From Magnetococcales bacterium WMHbin3 (GTDB lineage Bacteria > Pseudomonadota > Magnetococcia > Magnetococcales > Magnetaquicoccaceae): a stretch of DNA of 40,205 bases. Positions 34,081-40,205 of the stretch are shown piece after piece. The stretch covers positions 1 to 40,205 of the forward strand of contig PDZX01000037.1 in NCBI GenBank assembly GCA_002753185.1, in the 5' to 3' direction. The stretch's first letter is position 1; the number at the start of each line of letters is the position of its first letter. The notes below the pieces were generated by a model. The model worked only from the letters and a program-made list of their open reading frames with translations, was not told where the DNA came from and did no database searches. The position numbers and the translations under genes were made by a program.

Positions 34081-36324
34081 TCACCTCCTGTTCATGACCA
34101 GAGTGTCTTGATCCAGAATGCACTGGATATATAATCCCGTGGCGCTGGCCTCGGTGTCGAACTCCTGCCCCACCACCCAGATCTGCGTGATTTTGTCGCT
34201 GATGCGCAGCAGGGCGTCAAGGGATTCCCGGAAACGCTGACGATCGTAATAGGCGAAGGGTTCGTCCAGGGCAATGGCGTGCAGACCACCACAACGCAGG
34301 GCCAGGGCCTGGGCCAGGGCCATGCGGATGGCCAGGTTCAATTGCCGACGCACCCCGGTGGAGACCTCCTCCATGCGCACGAAGTCGTTCTTGGCCTCGG
34401 AAAAGACCGAAACATCGAGGTCATCGTCCAGGCGCAGGTGACGGTAGCGGCCCTGGGTGAAAAGCGGCGCGGTGGAGGCGATGAAACGGTGCAACTCCTG
34501 GTTGAAGTGGGCGGAAAGTCCGATACAGGTCCCTTTCAGCAGCTCGCGCGCGATCCGGCGCACGGCGATGGCGTGTTCGGCGGCGTGGTTTTCGGCTTCC
34601 ATGGTCTTGACCGCCTCGCCCAGCCGGGCATGTTCGCGGCGGCGTTCCTTTTCGTCGCGTACCGCCTGCTCCAGGTCGAGGACCATCTGTTCATGGGCCG
34701 CGATCTCCGCGCGGGTGGCGGCCAGCTGCTCTTGCGCCTCTTCGCGGCAGTGGCCGATTTCGGTCTGAAAGCCCTTGACCCGCTTGTCCAGCCCGGCCAA
34801 ATACTGGCGCAAGGCGTCGGCGGTCAGCAGGGGCTGCCCCTCTGCCCGTATCCAGGCTTGCAGATCGGCGAGCCAGGGGGCGTTTTCCATGGTGGCCAGG
34901 ATTTGCGTCTGATGCTCCAGGGGCTGGGAGAGGGCGTTGTTGATGGCCGCCACCCGTTCCCTGGCCCAGCGCACGCGCTGCTTCAGGGTTTCCCCGGCCG
35001 CCAGGGCCGCGCGGATCCGCCCCTGCTTGCGCCAGCGGCCCACCAGGTTCCACAGGGTCAGCAGCGTGGCCAGAATGGCCGTGGGCATCAATACCAGAGT
35101 CCGGGAGTTCTCCCAGTTGGGGATGTGCCTGGCGAGCAGCTCCACCACGCGGGGGGCGAACTCCGGGTTCTGCTGGCTGTGCATGGCCACCCACGTCCCG
35201 GCCCCGGCGGCGAGCGCCACCAGCAGAAACACGATCACCCCGAAACCCTGCCGCGCACGGGCGCGCTCCAGTTGGCGCAGCGTCTGCTCCAGCCGGGCGT
35301 TTTCCGCTTTGCTGCTCTCCGGGTTGGTGCGCTCGACCGGGCCTTCCAGCCACTCGGTCAGGCGGTTCTGTTCCTCCTGGGCGCTCTCCTGGATCCGCGC
35401 CAGATCCGTCAGGCGTCCTTGCAACTGCTGCTGCCACTCCCGCAAGGGCGCGGCGGGGGAGCTGTCCATTTCCACCTGCCCCCCCAGACAGACGCTTTCC
35501 AACTCGGCCAGGGCAGTGTCCATCTGGCTGGCCCGGCTCCACCAGCCCGGCAGGCCGGTCTCCGGGGTGGTGTTGGCCAGCCGCTGGCAGGCCGTGGCAA
35601 TGTTGCGGGCGGATTGCATCAGGGCGGCATCGAATCCTTCCCAGCGCTGCGCGGTGGAGGTGGCGGTCTCCACCTGGTCGCTGGCGTGGCGCATTTGGGC
35701 TTCCAGTTCGCCCAGGGCCTCCTCGCGCAGGGCGAGGGCGTGGATCTTTTCGTGGGTTTCCGTCAGGAGTTGCTGGCGGGCATCGATCGCCTCCTCCTCC
35801 GCGTGGATTTCGTTGGCCATCTCCCCGCTCAGGTTTTCCAGGGTGGCCACCCCGGCCAGTTCCTTGACCGTGTCCTGGGGCCGGGGATGGGAATGGCGCC
35901 CAAGCGTCAGGTAAAGGGCATCGGTGTACTGCGTGTAATCGAAGCCGATCACCTGGATCATGGCCTCGTTCACCGCCTCCACCCCTTGGGCCAGGGGTTG
36001 CTCCTGGTCCTGACGGGTCAGGCGCGCGCGCTGCACCCCGTCGGCATCGAAGTAGCGGAACAGAGAGTATTCGCCAAGGTCGCTGCCCTGAAACTCCAGG
36101 GTGACCGAGGCGTTGTCCGTGCCCCAGCGCACCGCCTTGCCGACCGAGGCGTGGGTGAGATTGGAGGTCCGACCGAACAAGGCCAGCGCGATGGTCTCCA
36201 GAATGGCCGATTTGCCGGACTCGTTGGAGCCGGCGATGAGGATACGCCCGCGCGCCGGCAGGCCGTTCAGATCCAGTTTTTTGTATTTGAAGAGATTTTC
36301 CGAACAGAGGCGCCGAATGATCAT
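34081..36324 (-). CDS. YhaN/Rad50-like AAA ATPase with membrane hairpin
   Basis: A 747-residue SMC/Rad50-type ATPase. Walker A is GSNESGKSA (32-40). Long coiled-coil arms are interrupted by two hydrophobic helices (about 361-378 and 408-428). The C-terminal part has an STGVRRQLNLAIRMAL signature and Walker B HAIALDEPFAYYD. The pair of membrane helices inside the coiled coil is a YhaN-like trait; the DNA-repair Rad50/SbcC zinc hook is missing. AAAGGAGG lies 7 bp before ATG 36324, which overlaps the stop of the 67-residue gene (ATGA). The usual YhaN partner, a YhaO-type phosphoesterase, is not here. Role unknown; a membrane-tethered DNA- or stress-related ATPase is inference. Confidence 0.85.
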   Translation of the reverse strand: MIIRRLCSENLFKYKKLDLNGLPARGRILIAGSNESGKSAILETIALALFGRTSNLTHASVGKAVRWGTDNASVTLEFQGSDLGEYSLFRYFDADGVQRARLTRQDQEQPLAQGVEAVNEAMIQVIGFDYTQYTDALYLTLGRHSHPRPQDTVKELAGVATLENLSGEMANEIHAEEEAIDARQQLLTETHEKIHALALREEALGELEAQMRHASDQVETATSTAQRWEGFDAALMQSARNIATACQRLANTTPETGLPGWWSRASQMDTALAELESVCLGGQVEMDSSPAAPLREWQQQLQGRLTDLARIQESAQEEQNRLTEWLEGPVERTNPESSKAENARLEQTLRQLERARARQGFGVIVFLLVALAAGAGTWVAMHSQQNPEFAPRVVELLARHIPNWENSRTLVLMPTAILATLLTLWNLVGRWRKQGRIRAALAAGETLKQRVRWARERVAAINNALSQPLEHQTQILATMENAPWLADLQAWIRAEGQPLLTADALRQYLAGLDKRVKGFQTEIGHCREEAQEQLAATRAEIAAHEQMVLDLEQAVRDEKERRREHARLGEAVKTMEAENHAAEHAIAVRRIARELLKGTCIGLSAHFNQELHRFIASTAPLFTQGRYRHLRLDDDLDVSVFSEAKNDFVRMEEVSTGVRRQLNLAIRMALAQALALRCGGLHAIALDEPFAYYDRQRFRESLDALLRISDKITQIWVVGQEFDTEASATGLYIQCILDQDTLVMNRR

Positions 36325-36524
36325 GCCACGGCCTCCTTTGCCGGCACACGGGAGCGCAAACGGCTCAGGATCAGCTCTATGGCCTCCTGGTGCAGCGGGG
36401 CATCGAATTCGGGATCGGTCTGTTGTCGGCGGGCGATCTCCTCCGCGCTGAAGGTGGCGAATACCTGAACGGGGTCCTGGATGCGGAACTGGGCGCGGCT
36501 TCCGGACGACTCTTGCGAACTCAT
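36321..36524 (-). CDS. Small 67-residue unknown protein, first gene of the ATPase operon
   Basis: I do not recognise it. It is acidic in the middle and has no membrane segment. FATFSAEEIARRQQTDPEFDAP is followed by a helical C-terminus EAIELILSRLRSR. GAGGTG lies about 6 bp before the ATG, and its TGA overlaps the ATPase start by 4 bases, which argues strongly for a real coupled gene. It may be a subunit or regulator of the ATPase. Confidence 0.75.
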   Translation of the reverse strand: MSSQESSGSRAQFRIQDPVQVFATFSAEEIARRQQTDPEFDAPLHQEAIELILSRLRSRVPAKEAVA

Positions 36525-36764
36525 GGATGCACCTCGTGGCCAAGCGATTTTTGGGGATGGGTTGTTGCACTATAAACCTTTCCTGGCGGCGGGTAAACCC
36601 ATGATCCGTTATCGGAATGAAGATGGCCGGGCCGAAAGCGCGGTCAGGCTTGTGATATTTTTTTTTGGCGGATTCGTTTTGCGCCCTATTGACAACATCA
36701 CATCATGATTGCTAGCTTTACGTTTCGTGATTGTCCCATCAAGTAATAATTATGGAGGATACAA

Positions 36765-38309
36765 ATGTCGAGATTAAGGTCTGTTGCGGGTTTGATTTCC
36801 TGTATGACGGTTATTGGCATGGCAGAGCCGGCCTGGGCCGGGGATCCTCTGGCCTATGTGGTCCTGGGCGAGAAGGGGGCGACCCTGACCGGAGAAACGG
36901 TCCCGGTGGCGCGGGTGGTGCTGGAACCGGCGCAAGACACGGCCTGCGCCAACATGACCATGACCAATGGCCAGGGCAGCCCGATCCAACTGGTCTTGCG
37001 GCCCAACCCCAATCCCACCGAGATGCCCGTCACCATCTGCGAGGCGGCCCTGCCCTTCGCCGTGAACCATCAGGCCAAGGGGGAGACATGGACCGTGACC
37101 GATGGCAAGAGCAGCCAGCAATACAAGGTGCAATTGCCCACCGTGGGCCGTTCTCCGGAGGTGGCATTGATCCTGGGTGACAGCGGTTGCCGGGGCACCA
37201 AGGCGCAATCCTGCACGGACAAGGATTGGCCCCTGCCGACCGTGATGGCCAAGGAGATGGCCGCGCATCTTACCAAGGAGAACAAGCCGGCGGTGATCGT
37301 CCACGTGGGGGATTTCAAGTATCGGGGCAAGCAGGACGATACCGGAAAACCGCAAAAATGGAGCAATTGGAAGGCGGACTTCTTCACCCCGATGTCCGGG
37401 AGCGACAATCTGTTCGCCATGGCCCCGCTGGTGGTGGCGCGCGGCAACCACGAGCTGTGCAAGAGCATGGGCAACAACGGCGACGGGTGGTACTTTCTGC
37501 TCGATCCCACTTCCAAGGTGGCCGGCAACACCGACCAGCAGATCAAGGACCATTCGTGCCAGGGGCAGGGCGACGCCATGACCCGGCCCTATCGCCTCGA
37601 TTTCGCCAACGACTGGAGCGTGGTGGTGCTGGATACCGCCAGCCTGAACGAGACCCAGAACATCTGCGACACGGACAAGGATACCCTGGCCGGGTGGTAC
37701 AAGGAGATCGGCAAGAGTTTCGCCGATGGCAAGCGCAAGGCCTGGCTGGTGACCCACAAGCCGACCTGGGCCGTTTTGGGAAAATGCACGAAATTCGATT
37801 TCAGCAATCCCACGCCCCAGGCCGCCCTGGAGGGTTTGCCCCACGACACCCTGCCGGAGAACATCAAACTGATGCTGGTGGGCCACAAGCATCTCTACAC
37901 CAGCATGGACGTCAATCCCGATGACGAAAAGGGCCGCATGCTGGAACTGGTGGCCGGCAACGGTGGGGTGGTGTTGAACACCAAGGCCCTGAGCGGTTGC
38001 CTGAAGACCGGCAAGAAAACCTCGATCAACGCCCACGGCATGAGCCGTTTCGGCTTCGTGGCCGGCAAACTGCACGGCGGCAAGAGCGTGAACGGCTGGA
38101 AGCTGGAGACCATGGCCTTCAAGAACGGTGAAGGGGCGGGCGACTGGGGTGGTCTGGTCACCGCCGAGAAATGCGAATTTCCGGCCAAGACCGGCAAGCC
38201 GGCGTGCGAGATCAAGGACGCCAACCTGTTCGCCAAGAGCTGCTCCTCCTGCGAGAAGCCGGATGGCAAACCGGGCCACGCCTGCGATATCGGGGACGGG
38301 GACGAGTGA
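36765..38309 (+). CDS. Secreted metallophosphoesterase (purple-acid-phosphatase-like)
   Basis: A 514-residue exported phosphoesterase. A signal peptide ends near residue 25 (AWA-GD). An N-terminal beta region (about 26-130) precedes the calcineurin-like core. Metal-binding motifs in order: GDSGCRG (Asp139), HVGDF (Asp183), GNHE (227-230), THKP (His331) and GHKHLY (His374, His376). The last 60 residues hold six cysteines in paired motifs (CEF, ACEI, CSSC, HACDI) and could bind a metal or form disulfides. GGAGG lies 7 bp before the ATG. A perfect TTGACA lies at 36689-36694 with only a weak -10. The substrate is unknown. It is divergent from the operon that ends with the PstS-like gene. Confidence 0.9.
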   Translation: MSRLRSVAGLISCMTVIGMAEPAWAGDPLAYVVLGEKGATLTGETVPVARVVLEPAQDTACANMTMTNGQGSPIQLVLRPNPNPTEMPVTICEAALPFAVNHQAKGETWTVTDGKSSQQYKVQLPTVGRSPEVALILGDSGCRGTKAQSCTDKDWPLPTVMAKEMAAHLTKENKPAVIVHVGDFKYRGKQDDTGKPQKWSNWKADFFTPMSGSDNLFAMAPLVVARGNHELCKSMGNNGDGWYFLLDPTSKVAGNTDQQIKDHSCQGQGDAMTRPYRLDFANDWSVVVLDTASLNETQNICDTDKDTLAGWYKEIGKSFADGKRKAWLVTHKPTWAVLGKCTKFDFSNPTPQAALEGLPHDTLPENIKLMLVGHKHLYTSMDVNPDDEKGRMLELVAGNGGVVLNTKALSGCLKTGKKTSINAHGMSRFGFVAGKLHGGKSVNGWKLETMAFKNGEGAGDWGGLVTAEKCEFPAKTGKPACEIKDANLFAKSCSSCEKPDGKPGHACDIGDGDE

Positions 38310-38365
38310 GAACAGGGCGGTTTCGGGCTGGTAGCCATCGAGGAATGTGTTGAGATGGCTCTGAT

Positions 38366-38416
38366 CCTCATGAAAGCCAAACAGAATTCTTGTCGGATCG
38401 TTTGGCTTTCATGAGG
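38366..38416. repeat. Perfect 17-bp inverted repeat at the edge of the AT-rich region
   Basis: CCTCATGAAAGCCAAAC (38366-38382) and GTTTGGCTTTCATGAGG (38400-38416) with a 17-base spacer. No T run follows. It lies between the phosphoesterase stop (57 bp after it) and the synthetase gene, exactly where base composition changes. It could be a terminator-like stem, an operator or the end of a mobile element. Confidence 0.8.
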
Positions 38417-38510
38417 AATGGCAAGTATGCGCGTTCCCCTCTTGACTTCTAAGGGATTTTGTGTCAATAGAAACAGATGTATTTGCATTCTATGTCTCGG
38501 AGGCGGGGAG

Positions 38511-40164
38511 ATGGCGCTTAATTTTTATCAAGTCAAGCAGTATTACGACCAGAGATTGACATCCTTGGAATTGGTTGAAGACGCGGTAACTCTTTTTATC
38601 CGACAGCTGCGCGTGTCGATGAATGCGGATGGGAAGAGCGATCCGATCTATGCGGTGACCAGTCGAATCAAAAAAATGGGGAGTCTTTACCTTAAGGCAA
38701 AACGCCGGCAATTTGATGAGCCAAAAGAATTAGAGGGTCTTGAAGACTTTGTCGGTATTCGTCTCTTATGTCTTTTTGAACAAGAGCTGTTAAAGGTAAA
38801 TGATTTTTTGTTGGCAGAACTTGCCAGTCGTCGAGAGACAATTTTATTACGGGAGTTCGCTGCCTATAATTGGCACAAAGGTCCCGCTATTGCCATGCAA
38901 ATTACGGCAAAGAATTATTTCCAACGAACCAGAGCGATAGCAAAATTAAAAAGAATTTTGAATGATGATACTATTAAGCAGTCTGTGTCCGTAATTCAAA
39001 AAGAATCAGGATACAAATCTATTCATTATAATATTTATATTAAAGTTAAGCAGGTATGGTATCCGGTTGAGATTCAGCTTAGAACGATTATTCAAGATGT
39101 CTGGGCGCAGATCGAGCATGCGCTGTCATACAAAAAGACCGATGTGGATCCTCATGTGCGGGAAGGTTTTCGCTATCTTGCCAAACATCTTGACAGCGTC
39201 GATCATTTGGTCGGCCATTTGCGCGAAATTACGGATAAAGCTTCTTTGACAACGCAATACTTCCAAGAGCGTTATCGGCCTGGAAGTTGGTTGGTATATG
39301 AAGATGGTATTATACCTGATCTTTTTTTATCTGAGGGAAATAAATCAATATCATATAAAAGTTATAATAAACAGGCGCTAAAATATCGTAGGACGTTTAC
39401 ATCGGAAGAGATGCAAGAATGGCTTGCTGAGATTTGGAAACGATTGATTGTGCTGGATGCGGCGATACCTTATCATGAAAATAAGATTGAATTATGGTAT
39501 TGGTTTGCCATGGAAGTTGCTTTTCTTTTATTTTGTGGACCATTGCCTGTGCAAAATTGGCAATCTGTGAGTGACGGTTATGTAAAACAAGTGCTCGCTA
39601 CCATTGATCGTGATGAAGACAGCCTTTCAGGTCACAAACATTACGATGCCGCATTGAATATTTACAAACAGCTTCTCGCGAGACAGTCTCAAGAAGAAAA
39701 AATATTTTTTTCAAACAGGTATGCACTTCATTTCAGGATTGGTGAAATATATCATGTAAAAGGTTGTGCAGAGGATGCTTTTAAAGAGTTTTGAAAATTG
39801 TGAAAAGATTTTTGGTGATTACTTGCAGCAGCCTGAAAGTGCGAAGTTGATAGAAAATAATTCTGTCAATGAATTAGCTATACATGTTAAACTTGCAAAT
39901 TTATATTGGACCTTGGGCCAGGATTATTACCATCTTGCGGTCAGAAGTACCGACACGGCTTGGCAATTATGCGATAAAAAAGAAAAATTAAAATCTAATT
40001 ATGAGTATTTGATGTGGAATAATTTGGTATGGTATCATACTGAACTTTTTAGAATAGCAGACAATCCTGGCGCTCCGATAATTAGTGCCTGGCAGAAAAA
40101 GCCGATTTTTTTGACATCACCCATCCTCAAACACGCTCTTGGGTGCAAAATTAAGACAAATTGA
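38511..40164 (+). pseudogene. RelA/SpoT-type (p)ppGpp synthetase with C-terminal extension, frameshifted
   Basis: The first frame runs 38511-39794 (427 residues). The N-terminal 210 residues are a RelA/SpoT synthetase domain with its key motifs: SRIKK (51-55), EDFVGIRL with Asp79, ESGYKSIH (165-172) and VEIQLRTIIQDVWAQIEH (186-203). No HD hydrolase domain is present. The C-terminal part is helical and TPR-like. At 39789-39792 a TTTT run leads to TGA; removing one T joins KEF to ENCEKIFGDYLQQ, which stays open to 40164 (about 550 residues in all). This is either a real loss of the C-terminus or a homopolymer sequencing error. ATG 38511 has GGAGG upstream. AT-rich codons unlike its neighbours suggest transfer. 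Lone synthetases of this kind include stress enzymes and toxin or anti-phage types. Confidence 0.82.
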
Positions 40165-40205
40165 GTCAGAATAATCAGCCAAAATACAACAATTCATTAA
40201 TTTTT

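Noticed and set aside
36525..36764. Pho box upstream of the phosphoesterase
   Set aside because: I looked for CTGTCAT-type direct repeats and found none; only a TTGACA with a weak -10 is present.
1..40205. tRNA, rRNA, CRISPR arrays, transposase genes and integrases
   Set aside because: None could be supported anywhere in the window by reading the sequence; a covariance-model search would be needed to exclude small RNAs.

Overview
The window is a GC-rich bacterial chromosome segment of about 40 kb. Its last 1.8 kb is clearly AT-richer. Gene content points to a Gram-negative, sulfur-oxidising proteobacterium related to the Alphaproteobacteria: the order dusB-ntrB-ntrC, an F0 ATP synthase operon (atpI-atpB-atpE-b') with no F1 genes attached, a sulfur-oxidiser type DsrC/DsrM/DsrK set, and an MshL-type pilus secretin. 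A magnetotactic Magnetococcales-like lineage would fit all of this, but that is inference; no magnetosome or rRNA gene is present to prove it.

Layout. 1-900: two tandem DUF3782-type coiled-coil/nuclease-fold genes, the first cut by the window edge, with nearly identical 3' ends. 917-956: a bidirectional terminator. 962-9364 (minus): a 2800-residue FecR/helical/cadherin-VCBS surface protein. 9547-16441 (minus): dsrC, dsrM, dsrK, rph, aat and a secretin with a C-terminal SPOR domain, all in one direction. 16442-16746: a divergent promoter region. 16747-20019 (plus): a thioredoxin-like [2Fe-2S] ferredoxin, an AsmA-family protein and a cysteine-rich unknown. engB (minus) is convergent with the unknown and divergent from dusB-ntrB-ntrC, which overlap by 1-4 bases. 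24348-26263: the F0 operon. 26264-26865: no intact gene, but two strong inverted repeats and a frameshifted remnant that may come from a PilO/GspM-like protein. 26866-31099 (minus): dnaB, alr and a double-SPOR membrane protein. 31182-33125 (plus): radC, a STAS protein and a seven-repeat ankyrin protein. 33153-36524 (minus): a tight operon of a 67-residue unknown, a membrane-anchored YhaN/Rad50-like ATPase and a PstS-like binding protein. 36765-38309 (plus): a secreted metallophosphoesterase. 38366-38416: a perfect 17-bp inverted repeat. 38511-40164 (plus): a RelA/SpoT-type (p)ppGpp synthetase with a long C-terminal region, broken by one extra T.

How it fits together. Most genes are housekeeping (translation, tRNA modification, ribosome assembly, replication, cell wall, nitrogen control, ATP synthesis). 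The accessory parts are the giant adhesin-like protein, the secretin-SPOR fusion, the YhaN-like/PstS-like operon and the AT-rich synthetase at the right edge. The least familiar arrangements are the 67-residue protein/YhaN-like/PstS-like operon and the FecR-anchored giant repeat protein. Several genes use TTG or GTG starts behind strong Shine-Dalgarno sequences (engB, dnaB and pstS-like TTG; dsrK and the double-SPOR gene GTG).
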